Assembly (NCBI GenBank): GCA_030698575.1
Contig: JAUYMQ010000364.1
Coordinates: 1 to 6,572, forward strand
Length of the DNA stretch: 6,572 bases
Source: Deltaproteobacteria bacterium
Lineage (GTDB): Bacteria; JAUYMQ01
Reading direction: 5' to 3'
In this document: one piece after another, positions 1 through 6,482 of the stretch
How positions within the stretch are numbered: the first letter of the stretch is position 1
Layout: the number at the start of each line of letters is the position of its first letter
The notes under the pieces: model-generated
Told to the model about the DNA's origin: nothing
What the model saw: the letters and a program-made list of their open reading frames with translations, nothing else
Database searches by the model: none
Program-made: the position numbers and the translations under genes

Positions 1-1
1 C

Positions 2-319
2 CAGCTCGAGCTTCTCCTTGACAAGGATCGCATTCTTGAACTCTACCTGAACGCCGTCGACTGGGGGCCCGGCGGGCGGGGCATCGGCCGGGCGGCGCGG
101 GCCTACTACGGCAGGCGCCCGGCTGCGCTCGGCTGGGGCGAGTCGGCTTACCTGGCCGCTATGCTCCCCAATCCGCGCCGCTTCCATCCCGACGTGAGCC
201 CCGCAGCGCTGCGCGAGCGGCAGCGCCGCCTCGTCATGCGGCTCCTGAGGGAGCGCAAACTGCCGCAGGGTGCCGCCTCCCAGGCGCTCCACGCGCCGGC
301 GCCGCGCGCATCGAGATAG
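2..319 (+). CDS. mtgA: Monofunctional peptidoglycan glycosyltransferase (MtgA-like, GT51), C-terminal fragment
   Basis: Partial gene: an open frame enters from the left edge (first full codon at base 2) and ends at TAG 317-319, giving the last 105 residues. GT51 enzymes polymerise lipid II into glycan strands at the outer face of the inner membrane. Visible are the late conserved blocks of the family: ILELYLN (fragment residues 11-17), the Gly-rich WGPGGRGIGRAARAYYG stretch (21-37), and the E-x-A-x-LAAMLPNPRRF block (47-61). The early blocks, including the catalytic Glu motif, lie outside the window and cannot be checked. The protein ends about 45 residues after the last GT51 block with no transpeptidase domain. 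That points to a monofunctional enzyme rather than a bifunctional class A PBP, and the WGPG and LPNPRRF wording resembles MtgA. The MFS gene begins at the next base, so the two are probably co-transcribed. Confidence 0.85.
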   Translation, partial: QLELLLDKDRILELYLNAVDWGPGGRGIGRAARAYYGRRPAALGWGESAYLAAMLPNPRRFHPDVSPAALRERQRRLVMRLLRERKLPQGAASQALHAPAPRASR

Positions 320-320
320 G
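313..320 (+). promoter_or_regulatory. Candidate ribosome binding site for the MFS gene
   Basis: GAGATAGG overlaps the end of the glycosyltransferase gene. It lies 8 nt before the GTG at 329 but overlaps the GTG at 320. If this is the true site, translation starts at 329 and the protein is three residues shorter. The match to the anti-Shine-Dalgarno is only partial, so both starts remain possible. Confidence 0.35.
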
Positions 321-1516
321 TGCAGCCCGTGAAACTTCCCCGGAATGTCAGGGTCTTCGGCGTCGCGAGCTTTCTGACCGACGTTCATAGTGAGATCGTC
401 CTTCCGCTCCTGCCGCTCTTCGTGACACAGGCACTCGGCTTGCCGGCGACCTTCCTGGGTTTCATCGAGGGGGTGGCGGACAGCTCGGCGAGCCTCGTCA
501 AGGTCGGCTCTGGCTGGCTCTCCGATCGCATGCGGCGGCGCAAGCCCCTCATCGTCGCCGGCTACACGCTCTCCACAATTGTGAAGCCGCTTCTCGCCGC
601 CGCATTCACCGGCTGGCAGGTGATGGCGATTCGCTTCGGCGATCGCGTGGGGAAAGGAATTCGCAGCGCGCCGCGGGACGCAGCGCTGGCCGACGCGGTG
701 CCGGAGGAGACGCGCGGGCACGCCTTCGGTTTCCACCGCGCGATGGACACCTTGGGCGCGGTCCTCGGCTCCGCGATCGCCTACGTGCTGATGCGGGAGA
801 CCGACGGCGCCTACCGGAGCATTTTTCTCTGGGCCGCCCTGCCTGGCGTCCTCGCCGTCCTGACGCTCGCGATCTTCCTGCGCGAGAGCCCGCGCCCGCC
901 TCACGCGCCGGTTTCCGCGGCCGCTGCGCCGGGCCGACCAAGCGCGCGCCTCGGCTGGTTCCTCGGCATTCACGGGCTCTTCTCGCTTGCGGATTTCAGC
1001 TACGCGATCTTCCTCCTTCGCGCCGAGAGCCTGGGCGTCGCCCCGGCTCTCATCCCCCTGGTCTATCTCGTCTACAACGTCTCCTACGCGGCCTTGCCGG
1101 TGCGCGCCGGGCGGCTGTCCGATCGCTGGGGGCGCGTTCCGGTGCTGATTGCCGGTTATGCCCTCTCGGCGCTCTGTTGCCTGGGCCTGGCACTTGCTTC
1201 GGCCGCGTGGATGGCCTGGGCGCTCCTGGCGCTCAACGGTGCCCGCATGGCGGTGACCTCGACCATCCCGCGCGCGCTCGCTGCCGATCTCTCGTCTTCC
1301 GCGCGACGGGGAACCGATCTCGGGATCTACCATCTGGTGGTGGGACTGGCGGCGCTGCCGGCGAGCGTCGTGGCCGGCCTGTTGTGGGACGGGCTCGGAC
1401 CGCGAGCGCCGTTCCTGTGGGCGGCGGCCGTGTCGCTCCTGGCGCTGGCGGCGATTATTTTATTGCGGGGAAGGATTTCGCCCGCGAAAGCCCGGAGGCG
1501 TCAGGAGATCCCGTAG
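320..1516 (+). CDS. MFS transporter, 12 transmembrane helices, substrate unknown
   Basis: Inner-membrane secondary transporter of the major facilitator superfamily, 398 residues, the usual length for a 12-helix member. Helix 1 carries the SFLTDVHSE motif with acidic D21 and E25. The MFS signature A loop between helices 2 and 3 is GWLSDRMRRRKP (65-76), and a degenerate copy, GRLSDRWGR (264-272), sits at the equivalent place in the second half, as expected from the internal duplication. A conserved loop RFGDRVGKGIRSAPRD (105-120) and HRAMDTLGAVLG (139-150) place it in a subgroup often annotated only as 'MFS transporter'. A hydrophilic Pro/Ala-rich linker (about 189-208) joins the two halves. 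The C-terminus is basic. The start is a GTG touching the upstream TAG; a second GTG at 329 is better spaced from a GAGATAGG element. The 3' end overlaps the convergent operon by 16 bp. Nothing in the sequence reveals the substrate; transport of arginine or related compounds cannot be claimed from proximity, because the gene is on the opposite strand. Confidence 0.88.
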   Translation: MQPVKLPRNVRVFGVASFLTDVHSEIVLPLLPLFVTQALGLPATFLGFIEGVADSSASLVKVGSGWLSDRMRRRKPLIVAGYTLSTIVKPLLAAAFTGWQVMAIRFGDRVGKGIRSAPRDAALADAVPEETRGHAFGFHRAMDTLGAVLGSAIAYVLMRETDGAYRSIFLWAALPGVLAVLTLAIFLRESPRPPHAPVSAAAAPGRPSARLGWFLGIHGLFSLADFSYAIFLLRAESLGVAPALIPLVYLVYNVSYAALPVRAGRLSDRWGRVPVLIAGYALSALCCLGLALASAAWMAWALLALNGARMAVTSTIPRALAADLSSSARRGTDLGIYHLVVGLAALPASVVAGLLWDGLGPRAPFLWAAAVSLLALAAIILLRGRISPAKARRRQEIP

Positions 1517-2499
1517 AGCGTGCGGTAGTCGCGTTCCTTCCGGAAGGCAGCGACCTCCGGGGGGAGCAGGTGTTCCTCTGTCGTCAACTCGCCCAGATCG
1601 CCGATCATGCACTTGACCGAGCCGCCCCCCTTCTTGAGGAATTCCCCCACGTCCACCGTGATCGGCTCCACCCCCGTCTCGCGCACCCGTGCGAGAAGCG
1701 CCTCGCTGACACCCACGGGCATTAGCAGGCAGTGTTTCCCCCGGAAGCGGAGCGCGAAGCTGTTGGCGGCGTAGAGGGCGGCGTCATCATCGGATAGGGG
1801 GATGAGGTGGTCGCCGCAGTACTTTTCGAGAAGGTCGCGCGAGGCGGGCGAGAGGCCCGGCAGGTAGGCGAGCAAGTGCTTGCGTCCGGGACCAAAGCTC
1901 GCGAGCACGGTGTCGCCGTGGTAGTAGCGCTCGTCGACAAGTTCCAGGCGGAGCAGTTTCCGCGCGGGGACGAGCGCGGCGAGCTCCGCCTCGGCGCGTG
2001 GCTCGGATCGGAAGCCGTACACGCGGCGCCAGGGAGGGAGGCCGAAGCGAGGGACGAAGCGCTGCCGCTCGAGCGGGCCGCAGGTGAACAGGAATACGTC
2101 GCCTGCCGGGATGAAGTCGGCTTCCCCCTCGAAGCGGTAGCGCGACTGCACGGGTGCGAAGCCGAGGCGGCTCAGGAAGTCGCGATAGACCGGCGTCTCC
2201 CCGGCGCGCGTCTCGATGAGATTCGACAGGAGATAGAACCGGGCCGTTGGCGGCGTCTCCCCGGGATCGGGCAGGAACCCCGCGTTGGCCGGATAGACGA
2301 GGCCGGGGCACGCGTCGCTCGGGGGAATGACAAACACGCGCACGTCGAGCGATACCAGCGCGCCGGCCAGGGCATGCCACTGCGCGATGGCCTCTGCCCG
2401 CGAGACGCGCTTGCGCAAGCCGAGGCGGTTGCGGGTGTGCGGATTGGCGCCCCCGCGGACGCTGAAGTGCGCCGGGTCGCCCATGAGGACCGCCCTCAC
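1501..2499 (-). CDS. Amidinotransferase/dihydrolase-fold enzyme, probable N-succinylarginine dihydrolase substitute (AstB role)
   Basis: 332-residue member of the guanidino-group modifying (amidinotransferase, DDAH, arginine deiminase) superfamily. The likely catalytic Cys297 lies in GGGSVKCM (291-298), the family's C-terminal nucleophile motif. The likely catalytic His194 is in RYYHGDT (191-197). The acidic substrate-binding block is FEGEADFIPAGD (123-134). ANAG (71-74) supplies Asn72, at the place where dihydrolases such as AstB and cyanobacterial ArgZ/AgrE carry Asn, whereas deiminases carry Asp. YAANSF (243-248) is the usual pre-terminal block. Canonical AstB is about 440-450 residues, so this is a much shorter protein. 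It directly follows astD in a GTGA overlap, the position of astB in astCADBE. I infer it converts N2-succinylarginine to N2-succinylornithine, 2 NH3 and CO2. An arginine deiminase, a DDAH-like hydrolase, or a direct arginine dihydrolase remain alternatives. The GTG start is chosen because GGGAG sits 6 nt upstream; an ATG at 2484 is possible. Confidence 0.8.
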   Translation of the reverse strand: MRAVLMGDPAHFSVRGGANPHTRNRLGLRKRVSRAEAIAQWHALAGALVSLDVRVFVIPPSDACPGLVYPANAGFLPDPGETPPTARFYLLSNLIETRAGETPVYRDFLSRLGFAPVQSRYRFEGEADFIPAGDVFLFTCGPLERQRFVPRFGLPPWRRVYGFRSEPRAEAELAALVPARKLLRLELVDERYYHGDTVLASFGPGRKHLLAYLPGLSPASRDLLEKYCGDHLIPLSDDDAALYAANSFALRFRGKHCLLMPVGVSEALLARVRETGVEPITVDVGEFLKKGGGSVKCMIGDLGELTTEEHLLPPEVAAFRKERDYRTLYGIS

Positions 2500-3989
2500 G
2501 GCGTTCTCCCAGGCCAGGGAACGCCTGGCGGTAGCGAGGCGGGGTCGAAGGGCGCCTCGGTCTCGAGGGAAGCCACCGGGTAGGTGCAGTACACGGGCGC
2601 CAGGAGGGCGCTCGGGAAGTCGTTGCCGCTCCGCCTCCGACCGCCGAATGGGAGAGTCGAGGGGGCGCCCGCTGTTCCGCGGTTCCAGTTCAGCACTCCC
2701 ACCTCGCTGCGGAAGAACGCCTCCTCGTAGGCCGCCCGGCTGCGCGTGAAGATCGCGAGGGCGAGCCCATAGTCCGTCGCGTCCTGGGCGGACAGCGCCT
2801 CGTCGAGCCCGTCCACGACGAGCACAGAGACATCGGGGCCGAAGATCTCTTCCTGCTGGTACCGGCTGGCACGATCAACACGCTCGATACGGTGGACGCC
2901 CGGCGATACGTAGTGGCCGCGGCGGGTCGTGTCGGGGCGGTGGGCCTCGAGCAGGGCCTCGGCGCCTTCCTTCTCCGCGCTCTCAACGAGATCGAAGAAC
3001 CGGTGAAGCGCTCGTTCGGTGGCGAGGGGCCCCAAAAAGGTTTCCGGGTCGGCCCCGTGCCCGATGCGGGCCGCGCGGGCCAGGGAGAGGAAGCGGGCGA
3101 GGAAGGGATCCGCGACGCGGCGATCGAGGATTAGGCGGCTGGTCGCCGTGCAGCGCTGGCCAGTGGTTTGAAAAGCCGCGAGGAAGCACTCGGCCGCCGC
3201 GCGATCGAGATCAGCGTCATGCAGCACAATGGCCGCGTTCTTCCCACCCATCTCGAGGGCAAGGATTTTACCGGGCTGATCCCGCGTCGCCTCGCGAACC
3301 CGCGTTCCCGTCTCCCAGCTCCCGGTGAACAGCACCCCCTTCACATCCGCATGCCGCGCCAGGCGGGCGCCGCTCTCCCCGTCGCCTTGCACGAGATTGA
3401 AGACGCCCGGGGGCAGGCCGGCGCCTTCCCAGCACTCGGCGACGATCTGTGATACGCCCGGCGCGATCTCGGAGGGCTTCAACACGACGCAGTTGCCCGT
3501 GGCGAGCGCCGGCACTATGTGGCCGTTCGGAAGATGGAGGGGGAAGTTGTAAGGGCCGAGTACGGCGAGCACGCCACGAGACCGGAAGCGGCAACGGCCG
3601 CCGGCGACCTCGAAAGGAGCCACAAACCGAAGCGCCTCGTCGAGCGTGACGGCCACCTTGCCGACTGCGGCGGCGACTTCCTGCCGCGCCTCGTGAAGGG
3701 TCTTGCCCATCTCGCCCACGATGGCGAGGGCGGCTTCGTCGGCGCGCTTTTCGAGAAGCGTGGCGAAGCGGCGCAGGACGGTGTGACGCGCCTCCGGGCG
3801 GAGCTTCGCCCAGGCGGGCCAGGCGCGATGAGCGGCCTCGACGGCCTCATCCACCGCGGCGTGGCGAAAGGGGTAGCGGGCGGCCGGGGCGTCGAGATCG
3901 CCCGGGTCAGGGCACCGGATCTCGCCGTCGGGAGTGCCGGGCGGGACGAACTGTCCCGCCAGATAATCACCCCGCCCCTGGATGGCCAT
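2496..3989 (-). CDS. astD: N-succinylglutamate 5-semialdehyde dehydrogenase (AstD)
   Basis: NAD(P)-dependent aldehyde dehydrogenase, 497 residues, which oxidises N2-succinylglutamate semialdehyde to N2-succinylglutamate, the fourth step of the AST route. The full ALDH catalytic set is visible: Asn148 in LGPYNFP (144-150), Lys171 in KPSE, the general base Glu246 in LEMGGKN (245-251), and the nucleophile Cys280 in GQRCTATSR (277-285), followed by EEIFGP (380-385). The AstD subfamily is indicated by the N-terminal GDYLAGQFV, by PLHLPNGHIVPALATGN after PYNFP, and above all by the C-terminal PFGGRRRSGNDFPSA and YPVASLE stretches. Other ALDHs lack this combination. GAGGT (3995-3999) lies 5 nt before the ATG and supports the start. 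It sits 15 nt after astA and overlaps the next gene by 4 nt, so it is an internal operon gene. No key residue is missing. Confidence 0.94.
   Translation of the reverse strand: MAIQGRGDYLAGQFVPPGTPDGEIRCPDPGDLDAPAARYPFRHAAVDEAVEAAHRAWPAWAKLRPEARHTVLRRFATLLEKRADEAALAIVGEMGKTLHEARQEVAAAVGKVAVTLDEALRFVAPFEVAGGRCRFRSRGVLAVLGPYNFPLHLPNGHIVPALATGNCVVLKPSEIAPGVSQIVAECWEGAGLPPGVFNLVQGDGESGARLARHADVKGVLFTGSWETGTRVREATRDQPGKILALEMGGKNAAIVLHDADLDRAAAECFLAAFQTTGQRCTATSRLILDRRVADPFLARFLSLARAARIGHGADPETFLGPLATERALHRFFDLVESAEKEGAEALLEAHRPDTTRRGHYVSPGVHRIERVDRASRYQQEEIFGPDVSVLVVDGLDEALSAQDATDYGLALAIFTRSRAAYEEAFFRSEVGVLNWNRGTAGAPSTLPFGGRRRSGNDFPSALLAPVYCTYPVASLETEAPFDPASLPPGVPWPGRTP
2506..2510 (-). promoter_or_regulatory. 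Ribosome binding site supporting the GTG start of the dihydrolase gene
   Basis: On the minus strand GGGAG lies 6 nt before the GTG at 2499-2497, inside the last codons of astD. It favours this GTG, which overlaps the astD stop as GTGA, over the internal ATG at 2484-2482. The overlap suggests translational coupling of the two genes. Confidence 0.55.
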
Positions 3990-4004
3990 GAGAGACCTCG
4001 CCTG

Positions 4005-5030
4005 TCAGGGAATGGGCGTGACGGCCACCGGCGCGCCGGCGCGAGCGCCGATCGCTTCGCAGTGCTCGTCCGCCACGACGACCGCCTCGGCATCGAGAAC
4101 GACCGGCGCCGCAACGGCGCGGAAACCCGCCTTGCGCTCGTGGGAAATGATCGCACGACGAGCCTTCGCCGGGTCGGGCGCTTCGGGCCGGACGGAGCGG
4201 AGCACGGTATCTCGAAGGAGCGTCACGTCCTTCATCGGCGCGCCGAGGTAGGGACCGCCGTCGAAGGGATCGATCTGCTCGAGATACCGGAGCCCGATCT
4301 TCTCGAGCAGGTGACGCGCGCCCCGGGCCCCGGGGGCCACTTCTCCCAGCAGGCGCTGCACCCGCTCGGGGAACATGGTCAGGTAGAGCGGCGACCGGGG
4401 GAAGAGCGAGAGGATGAAGTTCTTGTCGGTGATGCTCAGACGGTCGGCCTCGCGGTAGTCCAGGCCAGTGAACTTGCGGCCATAAATTTCCCAGAAGAGG
4501 TTCCTCCCGGGTTCATCGAGCGGCGAGAGAAGCTCGGCCAGCACCTCTTTCTGAAATCGTTCCGGGTGGCGCGCGATGAAGTTGAAGCGCACGTAGCTGA
4601 GCTGCATCCCGAGCTGTTCTGGCGCGCGGCGGTAGTCGGGATGGAGGATGAGGCCCCCGACCTCGGTGGGGCCATCTGTCGTGTAGCCGAGCTGCAGAAC
4701 GCGGTGCTGGAAATCCCGGAGCGGGACCTCGCTGTGACGTTCCTCGGTCTGGACCTCCATGAAGAAATGCGGAGACGTGACAGTGCCGTGCTTGGCGATG
4801 ACGAGGCTCGTGCCGATCACGCGGCCGCGCTGCCGGTCCTCGAGAACGAAGACGTATTCCCCGCCGGCCAGCTGCTGTCGGAAACTGCGCTCGGAAGTGG
4901 CCAGGAGGCCGCGCAGGAGCGCCCGGTCCCGTGGCAGGTTCATCGTGTCGAGCAGCTCCGCAAGCGTCTCGATGGCATCGAGATCGCCCGGATGCCCCTC
5001 CCTGATGACGTAGCGCATCTCCTGCGTCAT
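4005..5030 (-). CDS. astA: Arginine N-succinyltransferase (AstA)
   Basis: GNAT-fold acyltransferase of 341 residues, close to the usual length of about 340. It transfers succinyl from succinyl-CoA to the alpha-amino group of arginine, the committed step of the AST pathway. Family marks in order: N-terminal IREGHPGDLDAIETLA (9-24), YVFVLED (59-65), the central GLILHPDYR (126-134) with the following helix LSYVRFNFIA, FWEIYGRKFTGLDYREAD (179-196), and the hallmark FDGGP near the C-terminus (256-260) preceded by YLEQID. The segment around 81-125 differs clearly from what I recall of the E. coli enzyme, so this is a divergent subgroup. One gene encodes the enzyme, unlike the paired AruF/AruG of Pseudomonas. 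The ATG at 5030 is 21 nt after the M20 gene stop. No strong Shine-Dalgarno is visible; an ATG at 5018 directly abuts GGAG and is therefore less likely. Ornithine or another basic amino acid could be an additional substrate. Confidence 0.93.
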   Translation of the reverse strand: MTQEMRYVIREGHPGDLDAIETLAELLDTMNLPRDRALLRGLLATSERSFRQQLAGGEYVFVLEDRQRGRVIGTSLVIAKHGTVTSPHFFMEVQTEERHSEVPLRDFQHRVLQLGYTTDGPTEVGGLILHPDYRRAPEQLGMQLSYVRFNFIARHPERFQKEVLAELLSPLDEPGRNLFWEIYGRKFTGLDYREADRLSITDKNFILSLFPRSPLYLTMFPERVQRLLGEVAPGARGARHLLEKIGLRYLEQIDPFDGGPYLGAPMKDVTLLRDTVLRSVRPEAPDPAKARRAIISHERKAGFRAVAAPVVLDAEAVVVADEHCEAIGARAGAPVAVTPIP

Positions 5031-5051
5031 GGTTTGCCGCCGAGCGTGGCT

Positions 5052-6461
5052 TCAGAGGCAGAGCCGCTCGATCATCCTCGTGTAGAAGGCGATGGCCTTC
5101 TCGCATTCGCTGAGAAGGTTGTGCTCGTTCGCGCGATGCACGTTCCCCACGGATTCGCCCGGCCCGAACACGATCGAGTCGATTCCCATCTGTGAATAGA
5201 TCGCCGCCTCGGTGCAGGTTGCCTTCGTGTCCGCCTCGGCGGGAAGCCCGATTTCCGCGAGCACCTCCTGGGCCGTCCCCAGGAGCTGGCCATCGCGGGC
5301 GTCGCGCATGGGCGGGTTCGACCGGAGGTTGTGAATCTGGATGATGCCGTCGGGATGGGCGTTGGAAAGCTGATCCTCGAGTCGGGCGACGGCTTCCGCC
5401 ACTTCGTCCATCGGAAGCCCCGGCACCGGGCGAACCTCGAAATTGAGGCGGACGATCCCCTCGACCGTTTCGATCCGGCCGACGTTCATGGTCGTCATCG
5501 GGGGATCGAACCCCTCCTCCTTGAATTCCGCCAGTCGTCCCTCGAGTTCCCGCAGCGCTTCCAGAACACCCTGGAGAACCGGCACCCCGCCCAGCGCCCG
5601 GCCCGCGCAGGGCCCCCGCTGTTCTATGCGGGCGCCCGCGGCAATGGCCTCGCTGGCGACGGTCTCGTCGCTGGCGAGCACGAGCGAGCAGCGGTTCGGA
5701 ACGACGTTCGTGGCTGTTCCCCCGTGGATCCCGAAGACGCGGAGAGGATGGCCCCGCCGGAGAAGATCGGAGACGAGTTCGAGGGCCGTGAGAATGGCGT
5801 TCGCTCCGAGCGAGGGGGTGCTCGCATGCGCCGCCGTGCCGGGGAACACGACCTCGATCATCTCGATGCGCTCCTCGGGCGCGGGCGTGCCCGAGGCCGG
5901 GTCGATCCGGATCTCCCAGACGGCGAGCCCCTTGTGTGCGCGGATGGGACGCAGATGGGAGGGCTCGCCCACCAGTGCGTGGGCGAACTGGAAGTAGCCT
6001 CCTTCGACCAGCGCTTGCGCGCCCCGAAGCCCCACCTCCTCGCCATGGGTGCCCACGAGCGCCACCCGGTGCCGGAAGGGAACGCCGCGGAACTCCTCGA
6101 GCGCCTTCAGCTTGCAGAGAAAGTCGAGCTTGGCGTCGGCGCTGCCGAGGCCGTAGATTCGATCCCCGTCGACCGTTGCGCGGAACGGTTCGCCGCCGCA
6201 GGAAGTCCAGGCAGCCGGATCGCCCGGTGGAACCGTGTCAAGGTGGGTGTTCAGCAGAAGATCGTCGCGCGACTTGCTCCCCTTCTCGGCGATCAGGTTG
6301 ACCTGCTGCACGCCGCGGAAAGCGGCCTCCTCGAGGCGCACCGTGAGGTCCGTTGGCGCGATGAGCCCGGCCAGATGCCGCGCGATTTCACCGGTCCCGT
6401 GCTCGCTGACCGAGATGATGCCGATGATCCGGCGCGCCTCTTCCAGAAAATCGAATCCCAT
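5052..6461 (-). CDS. M20 family metallohydrolase (ArgE/DapE type), probable N-succinylglutamate desuccinylase substitute (AstE role)
   Basis: 469-residue dinuclear zinc amidohydrolase of the M20/ArgE/DapE/ACY1 family, probably cytosolic as no signal peptide is seen. Metal and catalytic motifs are complete: THLDTVPPG (72-80, ligand His73), GLGSADAK (104-111, bridging Asp109), GTHGEEVG (137-144, general base Glu141 and ligand Glu142), GEPS (165-168, ligand Glu166) and VHRANE (441-446, ligand His442). The lid-domain His is His212 in GTAAHASTP. Relatives remove succinyl, acetyl or other acyl groups from amino acids. Heading an operon with astA and astD, it is best read as hydrolysing N2-succinylglutamate to glutamate and succinate, replacing the unrelated AstE of E. 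coli. This is inference: an aminoacylase, dipeptidase, ArgE or DapE activity cannot be excluded. It is longer than typical DapE/ArgE (about 375-385 residues), with extra sequence in the middle (roughly 265-325). GGAG lies 6 nt before the ATG. Confidence 0.87.
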   Translation of the reverse strand: MGFDFLEEARRIIGIISVSEHGTGEIARHLAGLIAPTDLTVRLEEAAFRGVQQVNLIAEKGSKSRDDLLLNTHLDTVPPGDPAAWTSCGGEPFRATVDGDRIYGLGSADAKLDFLCKLKALEEFRGVPFRHRVALVGTHGEEVGLRGAQALVEGGYFQFAHALVGEPSHLRPIRAHKGLAVWEIRIDPASGTPAPEERIEMIEVVFPGTAAHASTPSLGANAILTALELVSDLLRRGHPLRVFGIHGGTATNVVPNRCSLVLASDETVASEAIAAGARIEQRGPCAGRALGGVPVLQGVLEALRELEGRLAEFKEEGFDPPMTTMNVGRIETVEGIVRLNFEVRPVPGLPMDEVAEAVARLEDQLSNAHPDGIIQIHNLRSNPPMRDARDGQLLGTAQEVLAEIGLPAEADTKATCTEAAIYSQMGIDSIVFGPGESVGNVHRANEHNLLSECEKAIAFYTRMIERLCL

Positions 6462-6482
6462 AGCCCTCTCCAGAAAGGGGCT
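6462..6482 (-). promoter_or_regulatory. Shine-Dalgarno of the operon's first gene within a predicted hairpin
   Basis: On the minus strand GGAGAGGG (6471-6464) is a good ribosome binding site 2 nt before the ATG (GGAG at 6 nt). In the transcript, 6479-6474 (CCCUUU) can pair with 6469-6464 (AGAGGG) around a CUGG loop. This gives five Watson-Crick pairs and one G-U pair, extended by two outer pairs (6482/6462 and 6481/6463) across one bulged C. Most of the Shine-Dalgarno would be in the stem. The pairing was read by eye and no folding energy was computed. Confidence 0.4.

Noticed and set aside
1465-1485. GCGGG/CCCGC inverted repeat near the convergent ends as an intrinsic terminator
   Set aside because: The stem is five pairs with an 11-base loop, and what follows on the minus strand is A-rich rather than a U-tract.
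1177-1725. Plus-strand open frame of 182 codons across the convergent gene ends
   Set aside because: It is a shifted frame of the MFS gene continuing antisense to the dihydrolase gene, with Gly/Arg-rich composition and no domain.
1807-2583. Plus-strand open frame of 258 codons antisense to the dihydrolase gene
   Set aside because: No recognisable motif; the opposite strand has a complete catalytic motif set, a Shine-Dalgarno and operon context.
2496-3989. Generic or proline-catabolic aldehyde dehydrogenase instead of AstD
   Set aside because: The C-terminal SGNDFPSA and YPVASLE type blocks and the neighbouring astA are specific to AstD.
3519-5195. Long plus-strand open frame of 558 codons antisense to astA and astD
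   Set aside because: It lies opposite two clearly recognisable enzymes, has no recognisable domain, and is Arg/Glu/Ala-rich low-specificity sequence typical of antisense frames in GC-rich DNA. Its length is explained by the scarcity of stop codons.
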